A stretch of 64,000 nt of DNA from Incurvaria masculella. Taxonomy: Eukaryota; Arthropoda; Insecta; Lepidoptera; Incurvariidae. Made by a program: the position numbers and the translations under genes. Below, piece by piece: positions 9,086-19,715 of this stretch (within the stretch, counting starts at the first letter, position 1; every line of letters begins with the position of its first letter). The DNA is taken from assembly GCA_946894095.1 (NCBI GenBank), contig OX335655.1:12338001-12402000 (forward strand), read 5' to 3'. Below the pieces are notes generated by a model. That model searched no databases, was not told the origin of the DNA, and saw nothing but the letters and a program-made list of their open reading frames with translations.

Positions 9086-9894
9086 TTTCTAAATGCTAGT
9101 GTGACACACCCTCGTAAACATTTCACCATCATTCATGAATGTATGAATTCACTCATATACGAGCGGATTTGCAATACACTTTTTGACGTGTGCAAAAATG
9201 AGGTGGAAACCATATGCGTGGAAATATGTGTACGTAGAATAATGTTGTGACACTTTTTTACGGGGGTACCATTACTCCACTAATTGTATCCCCCTAATAT
9301 GCGAGGACATTTTTCATTAACCCGTCCGTTCACATCGTTGCTGATTATGCATTGGTTCGCTTCGACATTTTAGAGAAACAATATGAATAGTTTACTCGGC
9401 CCTCGACTGTCGCTTGTGAAGGTGATAATATGCAGACATATTGCTTCGGATGGGACTTTGAATAAAAAGTGCGGTAAAGAAGGATACATTTTTAATAATT
9501 CAAATGTAAAATATTACACGTAACTATAGTTAAAAAGTTACATGTAATTAAAATAAGGGCATTGGCGTATTGTAACACCCATGCTGTGTAGGACTAGGTT
9601 CATCTCGTAGATGGGTTAGTAAATTTTCAGTTACTTATAAATATGTTTCAACCCGTGATACTATACCCTTGTATAATATACATGACTTCCACGTATATTG
9701 TACAATGATGTTAATTATTATAATGGTGCTGATTTCCTTAACCACTAGCTACTGACAGCTTTATACTAGAGAAAAAACATATTTGTTAAACTCTCATATA
9801 GATCGAATATTTTCCTTTGACTAAGAAGGTGCTAAATAATAATGACCACTCATTAAATATAAGTTCTATATCACTGATATTCCTTAGTACGAGG
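9086..9894. other. Intronic AT-rich stretch
   Basis: No ORF, RNA gene or recognised repeat. Confidence 0.4.
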
Positions 9895-10012
9895 AAGCGA
9901 TGGTTCTGGCATGTTACGCCATTCCTTCGGGAATGTGGTGTATTGGGCTAGTATCACGACCTTACTTTGTGGTATAAGCCATCCATGTCAGGTAGCATAA
10001 AAAAAACCTGTT
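9895..10012 (+). repeat. 3' end fragment of SINE S1
   Basis: TTCTGGCATGTTACGCCATT, CCTTCGGGAATGTGGTGTAT, GTATAAGCCATCCATGTCAG, GTAGCATAAAAAAAA. 5'-truncated insertion, as expected for target-primed reverse transcription. Confidence 0.85.
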
Positions 10013-10655
10013 ATTTTCACGATCAAACCTGATGTAAAATTTGATTGCAAGCTCTCCAAGCAGCGGTTCACGACCGATCCGAGGTATCATTCTGCGAAAT
10101 ACGTTACAAATAGCACGCGCGGGAAAGGTGAGAATAATCTCACTCCGAAATATTACCAGTCATTGCTCAAAGGCGCCATGGGGCTGTCTCGGTGACGTCT
10201 CACCCCTTCGTCCCCCGTACGCTCTCCCCCGCCCGCCCTACTCCACCCCCGCCGCCCTCGGCAATATCATCAAATAAATGTCGCAATAAGAGTGCCCGCG
10301 TTTATTACGGAAAATATTTTCATGTTACCTTAATGCGCGCGAGGCCGACGCCGAGGCTAACTCGTCGGAAATCATTTGGGAATCTAGAAATGGCTGTTGG
10401 TTTGCTGAGCGAAACACTTAATTAATTAATGACCTGCGTGTAGAGACTTAATTTTTCATGTGTGTAAGAAAATAGAAATAAATATCTTTGTTAGACAATA
10501 ATATTTTGGAACGGACCATTGAAAACGTAATCAGTAATACGTTTTTTTTATAAAAAAGAAAAATGCGTACATAAAAAAAAATGAAAATTATGCCCTAAAA
10601 ATATGTAACATTGATAATTTTATGTATTTAGTGGATACTACATTACCGTTATCTC
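10013..10655. other. Intronic stretch with a pyrimidine-rich block
   Basis: 10200-10265 is rich in C and CCGCC-type sequence (CTCTCCCCCGCCCGCCCTAC). No gene or repeat family recognised. Confidence 0.35.
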
Positions 10656-10746
10656 ATTAATTTGAATTCCAGAGACATCTACATTTGAAGCATAATAATC
10701 TGATTACAATGCTTAAAATGTAGATGTCGCTGAAATTCAAATTAAT
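10656..10746. repeat. Near-perfect 91-bp hairpin (about 37-bp arms)
   Basis: ATTAATTTGAATTCCAGAGA and the downstream reverse complement ATTAATTTGAATTTCAGCGA continue through CATCTACATTTTGAAGCA-like arms, leaving a loop of about 16 bases. Probably a tiny MITE. Confidence 0.85.
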
Positions 10747-10798
10747 ATGTAATATTGGTTAAATAAAAATAATATTGTTTTGTGATTCCGACGTGATT

Positions 10799-10829
10799 GT
10801 TAACGTTATGAGATAATCATAACGTTAAC
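10799..10829. repeat. Perfect 13-bp inverted repeat with 5-base loop
   Basis: GTTAACGTTATGA, GATAA, TCATAACGTTAAC. It lies 90 bp before the acceptor of the exon at 10920. Confidence 0.9.
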
Positions 10830-10919
10830 GCTCGACAAATGAGTTATCTATTAGCGGACTTAGGCTTCAGTTCGACAAAACGCCATATGTGGACCTAACT
10901 TAACTTTATATCCCCACAG

Positions 10920-11106
10920 CCATCGACGCGACACTTCAACGTGTCGGGCCTGGAGGTGACGAACAGCGCGTGCGACGCCGAGGTGTGCACCATCTACATC
11001 GTGCCGCCGCGCGCGGGCCCGCTCCGCGCCGCCTACACCTGCGAGGTCAGCACCGAGCGGCCCCGCTTCGACCTCGTCAAGCAGACCAAGCAAATGACCG
11101 TGGCGG
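10920..11106 (+). CDS. beat: Beat-family gene, exon completing Ig domain 1
   Basis: After the acceptor TATCCCCACAG the frame starts in phase 0 (CCA TCG) and runs 62 codons plus one base to a GTGAGA donor, so it joins exactly to 7216. The sequence carries the F-strand signature YTCEVST, whose cysteine pairs with the one in ELTCRYR of the previous exon. The following DLVKQTKQMTVA is the G strand leading to the inter-domain linker. An extra pair, NSACDAEVCTI (C-x4-C), lies before the canonical cysteine and may form a second disulfide. The exon is strongly GC-rich against an AT-rich intron. A SINE begins only 22 bp past the donor, and two hairpins lie 90-260 bp before the acceptor. Confidence 0.88.
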
Positions 11107-11128
11107 GTGAGATCCGTGGGCGTTGAAT

Positions 11129-11530
11129 GAGCGGCTCGGGGCCTAGTGGCGCGGGGACTGGCCTAGCGTACCAGAGACCCGGGTTCAATTCCGACATACC
11201 ACTGTCTTTCTCTTTCCGAGTTTGATAAGTGCATTTAGTCACGAATGCGAGCTGCTCCATGGTTCGGAAACCATGTAAAGCTGTAGGTCCCCTTCCCCTA
11301 CTAGGTGGTAGGGTTTTAGTCCGCCTGGTTGGTACCATCGCATTGGATGAAAAGATGGTCGAAGCGGCAGTGAAAAATTGTCCGTTTTTTCCATACAGTT
11401 CAATGTAGCCGTGCTCATAAAGGGAAGCAGGACCTTCGCACCTTAGCACCTAATTCCTTCGGGAATTTGGTGTATTGGGCTCATATCATAACGGTAGTTG
11501 TGTGGTGTTAGCCATCCATGTCAGGTCTGA
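11129..11530 (+). mobile_element. SINE S1 inserted 22 bp after a Beat exon donor
   Basis: Head GAGCGGCTCGGGGCCTAGTG with B box GGTTCAATTCC, full body, and end TAGCCATCCATGTCAGGTC. Same sense as the gene. The poly(A) tail is lost or replaced by TGATGAGACC. Confidence 0.9.
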
Positions 11531-11817
11531 TGAGACCGAAATTTGTTTCATACAAAATTTACTGTTTCTTTCTTTGCTCCAAAACATTTCTAAATCGTCT
11601 TGTGCTTTCAAATAATGATACGAAGTTATGTTTTAAGGTTTAATTTGAAATAATAAGGGGAAATTAGAGACATATGATCGAAAAAGAATCAGTGGGTCAC
11701 CTCTAATTTACGAGAAAATAATGGTATTTATCCGGGTTTATTACGCCCGTTCACTTACAGTCTATAAATGCACAGGTCACCATCCTTGCTTTAAGGGATA
11801 CTAGTTTTCGTTTATGC

Positions 11818-12210
11818 AACCTGACATGGATGACTAATACCACACAACTACAGTTATGATATTAGCCCAATACACCACATTCCCGAAGGAATTAGGTGCC
11901 ATGCCAGGACCTTCCCTTTATGAGCACTGCTACATTGAACTGGGTGGATAACACGGACAATTTTTCATTGCCGCTACGACCATCTTTTCATCCAACCCGG
12001 GCGGGCTTAAGCCCTACCACCTAGTGGGCGAAGGGGACCTACAGTTTTACATGGATTCCGAACCATGGAACAGCTCGCATTCGTGACGAAATGCACTTAT
12101 CGAACTCAGGAAGAGAAAGAAAGTGGTGCATTTCAAGGCGAGAACCCAGACCTCTGGTACGCTATTCCAATCCCCGCGCCACTAGGCTACGTGCCGCTCA
12201 CGTGCCGCTC
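11818..12210 (-). mobile_element. SINE S1, nearly full length, minus strand
   Basis: On + it starts ACCTGACATGGATGACTAAT and ends with the reversed head CCCGCGCCACTAGGCTACGT, GCCGCTCACGTGCCGCTC. A small internal deletion removes the CATCGCATTGG module. It lies 290 bp from the + strand copy at 11129, forming a long inverted pair. Confidence 0.88.
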
Positions 12211-12242
12211 TATCAAGAAATCATTATTATTTCACAAAAAAA

Positions 12243-12410
12243 CACATTTCACGCGCGGCTCCTATGCACCGATAACAATTTCAGAAGTTGTCTCATCGGC
12301 AAGATGTGTTCCATCTCCCTCTTACTCGCGGTAGTGGTACTTGAGTTTACGTCTCACTCCCACACTTTGTTCGTCTAGTAAGCACAGCGCGCTATGTTAG
12401 GTCTATGGTT
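12243..12410 (+). repeat. Dispersed repeat shared (inverted) with 57185-57335
   Basis: GATGTGTTCCATCTCCCTCT, CTTGAGTTTACGTCTCACTC, CCACACTTTGTTCGTCTAGT, AAGCACAGCGCGCTATG all recur in reverse complement at 57185-57310. In both places the repeat lies directly next to the head end of a SINE. Confidence 0.75.
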
Positions 12411-12764
12411 CAAGGGTACTTCCTATGGCGAGCGACTTGACTCTCGCTAGCAAATTAAATGGAAGCGAAGCGTTTATAGCCCTCAGCGCAAATTTATAAA
12501 TGCAACCGACGCAATCTCGTTAGTGCCACCTTGTCATATACACACTATCTGTGTTTAACTTTTCGACGACGGCAAAACAACCTTCCGTTTAGTCAATTTG
12601 TATACTCCGTTTACGAATTTTAAGGTAGACATCATTACATCAGACGATGAACGCCGGGAGCGTTTGCCCATCCGCTATATTTATTAAGTAACTTGACATA
12701 ATATATCCAGTTACATGCAAAAATATTTAGATTGCTAATATAATGTTTACTGTCTTCCTATCCT

Positions 12765-12870
12765 ATTATTATATTAGCCTAACACATCGCATATCCGAAA
12801 CTAGGTACCATATTGGCACCTTCATTTCATATTAAACTTAATGGAAAACATGACAATTTTCATCGCGGCT
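12765..12870 (-). repeat. Diverged SINE body fragment
   Basis: TTATATTAGCCTAACACATC, GAAACTAGGTACCATATTGG, GGAAAACATGACAATTTTCA. Mutated 3' part of an S2-type body. Confidence 0.65.
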
Positions 12871-15544
12871 TACGTGGGTACTTTCCGTTGAATATAATCT
12901 TGCTATTCGGTGAAAAGCAAGGTAAAAAAAAAACCAAAAAATGGTTACATTAGTTATATCGCATAAAACTGTGCACGAACTATCAACATACAAAATGACA
13001 ATGAGCATTCTTCTATGGGCGAGAAAACCAGAGCCAACTTTAATGCCATGATTGGTAACACAATCCAAACAACCCAGTTTTGTGTTACATATTTAGAAAA
13101 ACAAATCAATTTTGATAATTCTTTTTTATCGCAAGGATGTATAGATAGAAGTGAAACTGGCAGACTGTAATTGCCAGGCAATCATTGTAAAAAATAAAAA
13201 TGTTAATTACATAATATCATAGCTTGTGCCGTCAGGTTAAAACTCAACCATTCAACTTCCATATCTACTATTTTTGTATTAGAGAAAGTGAACAGCTCTG
13301 TATGGTTAAGTTATTACAGGTAACGAACGATGGTAACATGCTAATATGTGTTATAATCATCCAATTGTTCGGTGATGTGCTGATGTGATGTGCGCTTGGC
13401 AAAATTGGAAGGCAAAATGCTACTATTTGTTTGTTCTTGATAATCCAGATCTTTGATAACTAGCTGCCAACACGAAAATGTCTTTTATTAATTTAAAATT
13501 AAGACCACGTTCACACTTTCCTATTACTTCCAAATCACAACTTCGCCTCCGGTTTTATTTTGGTCATTGTCCTTTATACGGAACCCTCGATGCACAAGTC
13601 AGACTCGCATTTTTCGGTTTGTTTTTTCTCTTGTTACATTCCATCTATAGTATATGTATGCATTTTTATCAGGGCTCTGGACTTTCTTGCAACGAATCGT
13701 TTTAAATATCGTCGAGAATTCAACTAAACTCCATTACGGGTAAATCAGAAAATTTAGGTTCTACACAAACTTAATGTCAAAAAAAATCATAGTGTGCCAG
13801 ACTAGTAATATAGTTATAATGTTTAATTCGTCTCAACATCATAAAATAGATTACAATAATATCCAATCTAAAGATTTTTCAAAATCCAGAAGAGTGTTAT
13901 GATGGAAAAAAACATGTTGATGATTACCATTGTGAAGTAGGGGGACCATAGTTCTGGTCTGAAAAGCTGTCTTGTCCCAGTGGTGGGTCGGATTCGCAGA
14001 TCCCATCTGGATCCTCCATTTTCAAGTGTATCGGGTGAAAAAATAGATGAACACGAGTGCACTCAACCGTCCTTTTAATCGCTCAAATCCCGAAACGCGG
14101 CCCGGTGTTAATGTGGTCATATGAAAGTCTTAACAATTGTCGGATTTACATTTCAACCAAGTTTCGATAACAGTATTCAGGAATCATCAATTCCTCCATA
14201 TTCGTTTTTCTGATCCATTAAAAGTAAGCAATGTATCTTAAAAGTAATTGTAAAATTCTGAACAGACTATGTGAGTGAAGAAATGATTACTTAGGTTATT
14301 ATACAGAGCAAACATCTAAGCGAATCGAGATGCTTAAAAAGTGTTACAATGCTAATTAGTTTTGGATACGGAGTCAAAAAAATTGTCAATACAAAGTAAA
14401 AAACTAGAAACATCTTGAATTGCACGGGTATATAATTGTATAACAATTAATTATATTTTGTATTGTTTACCTTTAAAAAAAATCCTGCCGTCTAAGCAAA
14501 TAAAATATTTAACTCTATAATACAAAAGTTAATATAATTTTCCTCTTTCATGAGACTTTAATTAAATGACATACATAAATTTTAAGCTCCATTTTTTTTT
14601 CTTTAAATCTGATCAAAAATCTCCTGTGAATTTTTATTTACGGCGGTTAGCTCATTATGTAATTGATATTTTGTTTTTCTTTTCTTTGAAGGTGTACAGT
14701 TAACGAAAATTCTTTTCATATAAAAACTACTTGAGTAGTCGAATGATACTTCTGTGCATAAAGCTAGTTGAAATCAACTCCATACTAACATTATACTGCA
14801 CTATAAAAATTAAGTGCAGATAGAACTACCAAAACATTACTGCAATTTTCTCGTTGTTTCTCCCTATCCTTGCCTGCTTACGGCGTGTTAAATTCGCCAA
14901 GAATGCTGTTATCCGAACAAAAAGGAAGGTTTTCAGTCGGCATTACGTTGCATTTAGACGGTAATTGTAAGTGTTGCAACTCGAAACAGAGACCAGGAAA
15001 TGCGGTAAACATTTTCAGTACACATTTATTTAATTCGAATAAGCACTTGGGTTTGAAATTGTCCGGGTATTGCGGATGTAAACAGCGAGTATCAATATTT
15101 ATTTACCTAAAAATTCGTGTTAATCGTGTATTCGTTTCGATTAAGATATTTTCATTCAAATTAGGGGAAGTACAAATACAATTTGACACATCTCCGTGAT
15201 TTAAAATGCAAGCTCTAAATCGAAGCGTATAAATAAGTGCGGTATTCTTTCTAAAATATTGTTACGTGTGGATGTGGTGCAAAAAAATCAAGAATTATTC
15301 TTTTATCCAAAACGTTACTAACAAACTCACAAACCCACAATTTTAGTGCTCGTCAATACGTCACTTCGAACACTAAACTTCGAGTGAGTGAACTATTACA
15401 ATTCCATGAACTTGATCACTTTTTATATATATTGAATATTCAAATTTTGTTCATGATAGTTTATGAATTTTTCCCAATTTGAAAACACAAAGCTCCAGAG
15501 TCTCATACTTTCATCTTTAAACTATAGCTAGACCATCTCCTTTT
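12871..15544. other. Large intron interior without genes
   Basis: AT-rich. The only recognised piece is a scrap of the CCGGCCAAG family at about 13575-13625 (GGAACCCTCGATGCACAAGT, CAGACTCGC). Several 60-110 codon ORFs here have no domain or splice context. Confidence 0.4.
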
Positions 15545-15825
15545 TTGGGTTCCGTACCCAAAGGGTGAAAACGGAACCCTATGACTAAGCCTCCGCTGTC
15601 CGTCCGTCCGTCCATCCGTCTGTCACAAAGCTGTATCTCATGAACCGTAATAGGTTGGCAGCTGAAAATGTTCACAGAGTGTGTATTTATTTTGCCGCTA
15701 TAACAACAAAAAGGCAAAATACAAAAATAATAAAAAATTAAGGGAAGATTGTTTGTGTTAAATCTTGTACGATGGTACGGAACCCTTCGTGTGCGAGCCC
15801 GGCTCACACTTGGCCGGTTTTTTCC
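15545..15825 (+). repeat. Well-preserved CCGGCCAAG-family repeat
   Basis: GGGTTCCGTACCCAAAGGGT, AAAACGGAACCCTATGACTA, short CCGTCCGTCCGTCC tract, TGAACCGTAATAGGTTGGCA, CGCTATAACAACAAAAAGG, GATGGTACGGAACCCTTCGT, GCGAGCCCGGCTCACACTTG, GCCGG. The best full-length reference copy in the window. Confidence 0.9.
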
Positions 15826-16704
15826 CTATGGAAATTAGTTGTGGTTATTATTAAATGTAACTAAAGGTGGTTTTACTTCCGCCCTTATCATACTCAACAC
15901 AGCTCTTACCACGCCCTTAAAGTCAAGGTTTAGTTGTCATTAAAAATATGTCTCAGATCACCCTTAAAACCTTGAACCGAAATGTATCTAATGAAATAGT
16001 TATTCCACGAAAAGTAAATGTAATAAAGGAATAATGTTGCCTGTGCGAGTGCGACCAATTCGTTGAATTATGTACTCATGCTCACCCTCTTTATAACCGC
16101 AGGCTCAACATGCCGACAGAGTAATTAATAATTTCCATCCAACTTATAATTCGCCCCAGGTATTACTTCCCCGAAATACTTAACAAGTTCTAGAGGGGGG
16201 CAGGGTCGATATTCTGCTCTGAGCAGAAGAGAAGAAATATAAGGATAATAAGTCATATTACGTTATATTTCCTTGAATTATGTACACAAGTATTTAACGA
16301 GCCCACCTGACTCTCGAGGTTGTACAGGCCTTACTGCAGATTTGGTAATCGGCTATAAGTGCCTACACTCTAAATATTTCAAGTCTGCCTTAATGGCGAA
16401 ATGCAAAGCTATACGTAATAGCTAAAAACGGGTCATTATAAAAACGAAAACTGCAATTCAATTATTCGATTATTGAAATATTAGAAAATTCGGTTATTGA
16501 ATGAATATTTGAAAATATGAATATACTTTGATTAAAAATCAACACTCCTTTAGCATTTGACATTACTTCACATAATGATTAATACCATTGACTGGTGCAG
16601 TAATTATATGATTCGTTATTTTTCACAAAATCAATTAGCTCTATTACCAGCTAGAATATTTTTTTAAATTATCTAATAGTGCAGTTTTAAAATTCTTTAT
16701 TTAT
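15826..16704. other. Intronic AT-rich stretch
   Basis: No ORF or recognised repeat. TTATTGAATGAATATTTGAAA near 16490 is low complexity. Confidence 0.4.
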
Positions 16705-16745
16705 ACTAAACTAGCTGCTGTACCCGGCTCCGCTCGGGTCGATGT
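16705..16745 (-). mobile_element. Helitron-like 3' terminus, minus strand
   Basis: Reading the minus strand: ACCCGAGCGGAGCCGGGTAC, then AGCAGCTAGT. The stem ACCCG/CGGGT is followed by CTAG-T, the same organisation as the terminus at 5636. The element body would extend toward higher coordinates; its 5' end is not located. Confidence 0.5.
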
Positions 16746-16960
16746 CGTGTTGGATTGATTTCGGTCTGAATTATTTCCTGGATAAAAAGTAACCCACCAA
16801 AAGGCTGGTCCAGGACTAAATCTACCAAATTTAATGAGAAACATCGACATATTCCCATTTCGAGCTTCGTAAACATTTGGGAGCGAATTTAAAAAGCATG
16901 TGCCGCCAGACTCTTACTGCACTGGCACTGCTAATATAAATTGATACAACACCAACAAAG

Positions 16961-17090
16961 GCGGGTTTAACCCTACCACCTTCCTTACTTTTACAAAGTT
17001 TTATGAGGAATACGAACCACAGCCACCTTCAACAAAGAAAACGATAACCCATCCTGAAACTGACTGCGCCCAGAGTTGCTATACGTTGAT
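16961..17090 (-). repeat. Old S2-type SINE remnant
   Basis: GGCGGGTTTAACCCTACCAC, GAACCACAGCCACCTTCAAC, AACTGACTGCGCCCAGAGTT keep the order of S2 in reverse (body, then GGCTGGCC-like junction, then GAGCGCGG-like block), strongly mutated. Confidence 0.55.
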
Positions 17091-17357
17091 AAAATACGCT
17101 AATAAGTCGGGCGAGTGGTTCGAAGCTATCGCTCTACACACTCTTCATTTTCTCTTAAGGATTGTACTAAATATTAAAAAATTACATACGCAATCCTTGC
17201 TCGTTGATTATATTAATGAAAACCGTATTTTAAAAGTCCGTTGCGTGGCCTAAAAGACGTAAACGAAGAAATAAAGGCAGATAGTGATTAAAAAGTAAGA
17301 GCCGCGGCCCTTCCGCCGAGCCACGGGGATAATTCCGGTTTGTATGACAGCTACATC

Positions 17358-17823
17358 TTAAGGCGCTACTCGCGCCATACAAATGCACTTTTTAACAAAT
17401 GTAATAATATGTAGTGAAACGCTTCAGCAAATCCAAATAGAACTCCAGACTGATAATGGATTGTTAATATTTTTTTATTCCATCATTTATTTAAATAATA
17501 ATAAAAATAAAAAAAGTTGATTTTTCTCATTAGAAATCTGAAAGTAATTCGATTTCTAGATATAAGCAAAAACAGCATATATGCATAAACAAAAAATTCC
17601 ATTTGCTTTTAGATTTCTACATTTAGTCAAAAAAGTTCGGAAATGGACACCGTTTCCGCAATGTATTTTGTATAGAAAAAGGAAACATACATTAAAGAAA
17701 ATAATTCGATTCCTAGACAAGGAATCATATATTGTAAGGATGACACTTATAATCGTCAGACTTAGTTAGTTAACTTGGGGTGCCTCGTCTAACTTTGCGA
17801 TTTGGCTAGTACCAGGCCCTTAA
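17358..17823. mobile_element. TTAA MITE (family T), copy 1
   Basis: Bounded by TTAA on both sides and almost identical to 61229-61706. The left terminal repeat is shortened by a deletion of about 14 bases (TTAAGGCGCTACTCGCGCC against the longer form). The right end is GGCTAGTACCAGGCCCTTAA. A 62-codon frame inside is preserved in both copies but is probably a by-product of their similarity. Confidence 0.9.
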
Positions 17824-18099
17824 CGTAAGCGGAACTGAATTATATATAGCCTATCCTGTGTCCGGTGTATTTACGTATACGTTTAGTAAGTTTAATCGAA
17901 TTCAGATGATCGGTTTAAGAGTTATGGAGGTACATACATACAGAACTGATTTCTAAAAATCATCAATTTAGTCTTAGTATCATACATAAAGTCTACAAAC
18001 GAAGTATCTTAGAAAACAAAGCAACTTACTCCATGAACACCCCTTACACATTTATTATTACTATAGATAATCGAGGATCGCGATGACTTGACTTGCATG

Positions 18100-18655
18100 C
18101 CAGAGGTTCAAATAATCGCCTCGTTCGTGCACCACTTCCTTTCTCTTTCCGAGTTGAATAAGTGCATTTCGTCACGAATGCCATCCATTCCATGGTTTTT
18201 CTTTCTTTCTTTATTACGGTTCGCCAACAGGGTAATACACGTATAATTTACAAAATGAGATGTGTTACAAAAATTTAGCGTTCGTGCCATAGACCTAGCA
18301 AGCGCGCTATTTCTATGGTTCGTGCACACCCCACAAGTGGCGAACACAGCATGCGTAATAATAACAGAATGATAACTTAACCTAACATATTTAACAAAAC
18401 AAAACAGGTTCGGAATCTATGTAAAATGGTAGATCCCCTTTCATGCAGATTCACATTTAAGCCCGCCCGAGTTCGTGCCATCTCATTGGATGAAAATATG
18501 GTCACAACGGAAATGAAACATTTTCCGTGTTTTCCATTACAGTTTAAAGCCGTACTCATAAAGGGAAGGTTCTGGAATGACACCGAATTCCTATGGAAAT
18601 GCGATGTGTTGGGATAAATATCACGACGATAGGTGTGATATTAGCCATCCATGTC
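18100..18655 (+). mobile_element. SINE S1 interrupted by a nested insertion
   Basis: The 5' part (CATGCCAGAGGTTCAAATAA, TCCGAGTTGAATAAGTGCAT, CACGAATGC) ends at 18196. The body resumes at about 18409 with GGTTCGGAATCTATGTAAAA and continues to TAGCCATCCATGTCCAG. The head B box is mutated. Confidence 0.82.
18197..18408 (+). mobile_element. About 210-bp insertion inside a SINE
   Basis: Begins TTTCTTTCTTTCTTTATTAC and ends TTTAACAAAACAAAACA. The interrupted SINE reads CATGGTT before and GGTTCGGAATC after, so GGTT may be a short target duplication. The inserted sequence (GTTCGTGCACACCCCACAAG) is not found elsewhere here. Confidence 0.7.
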
Positions 18656-18782
18656 CAGTCAGCATTGCTAGGAAATGTCTCAATACTGTGGACCTTACAT
18701 AAATTAGTAATTCGTAATCTACTCTTTTTCTATAAAAAGTATTGCATTATAAATTTCAATTATAAGCATCTCTCTACAAACA

Positions 18783-18960
18783 CTTTTATGGTTTAGGCCC
18801 GATGTCGATGATGAAATTGGGGTTCTTGTTTGCTTACCATAAAATCGACATTAGTGCACTCAACACGGATACATCTGGAAAATCGTAGTTACGGTCAAGA
18901 ACAGAAAAAAAAGATTGATAGACTTTGAAAATAGGCCCAAATTTTTTTTTCAAAACAGTT
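18783..18960. repeat. Partial relative of the TIR element at 2170
   Basis: Starts GGTTTAGGCCCGATGTCGAT and contains GACATTAGTGCACTCAACAC, GGATACAT, both modules of the 2170-2486 element. The right end is missing. Confidence 0.6.
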
Positions 18961-19419
18961 ACCCATGAAATCGTTTAGGTAAAGACAAACAACATTTGGT
19001 CTATGAAAGTGTATTTATGAGAATTAATGACTATGTTTTCTTGACTTGTCTGTAACAATTTAATACATTATGTTTTTCCAAAAGAACGGACCCTATTTGT
19101 GCTCCCAAGAAACTGAAATTCTACGTCGCTTTTCCTTCGCGAGGGAAATTATGAGGTAAATATGTAATTGGATGGATTTCCAGGTATGCTGCTAACGCAA
19201 TGCTAAAAATAGACATCAGATATACGCCTACAGTGATGTTTCGCTCGCTATATTTTCAACAAAATCTAGATGGTGTTTCGAATAACAATTTAACAATGAG
19301 TACTAGCGTTCACTCCGTGGTTCGGAACACGTGCAAAACTAAAGGAAATCTATTTAATAGGTTTTCTCCCGCTATCCGAAAATATATTTATAGCAGTCCT
19401 CTAAGCCATCTCCAACAAG

Positions 19420-19715
19420 CTAGACTGGATCAAGATAGGAATCTATTTACAAGGTGATTTTCTTAAGCCACCTGATGTCCGCGGACGACATAGTGATACT
19501 ATCGGAGACAAGCTCACAGCTGCAGCTCATGGTCGAATCCCTACGAATGACTAGTGCAAACGTAAGACTATATTATTATATCAATCTTACTAAGACTATG
19601 ACAATAACACATAGTCGAAAAATACCAATAAGTTGGAAATGTACTGGAATGCACAGAAATAAACATATACTTGGGAAAACAATCAGCTTCGAGGGAAAAA
19701 CAACTATATAGAAAT
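19420..19715 (+). pseudogene. Reverse transcriptase fragment of a non-LTR retrotransposon
   Basis: After a frameshift near 19468 the + strand reads SHLMSADDIVILSETSSQLQ, which contains the RT catalytic motif xADD (FADD in intact elements, MSADD here), then LMVESLR. A second frameshift follows, then INLTKTMTITHSRKIPIS and, after another, a YTYLGKTIS-like stretch. This order (ADDIVILSE, N-x-x-KT, YLGxTIS) is typical of RTE/BovB- or Jockey-like insect LINEs. At least three frame breaks make it non-functional. Confidence 0.7.

Noticed and set aside
11033..11449. 138-codon minus-strand ORF
   Set aside because: It runs through a SINE S1 and the antisense of a Beat exon. The same SINE-derived frame recurs in ORFs at 37214-37579, 44302-44550, 12065-12334 and 58862-59107.
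17581..17769. 62-codon ORF conserved at 61464-61652
   Set aside because: Its conservation is explained by the near identity of the two TTAA MITEs over their whole length, coding or not. It is too short for a transposase.
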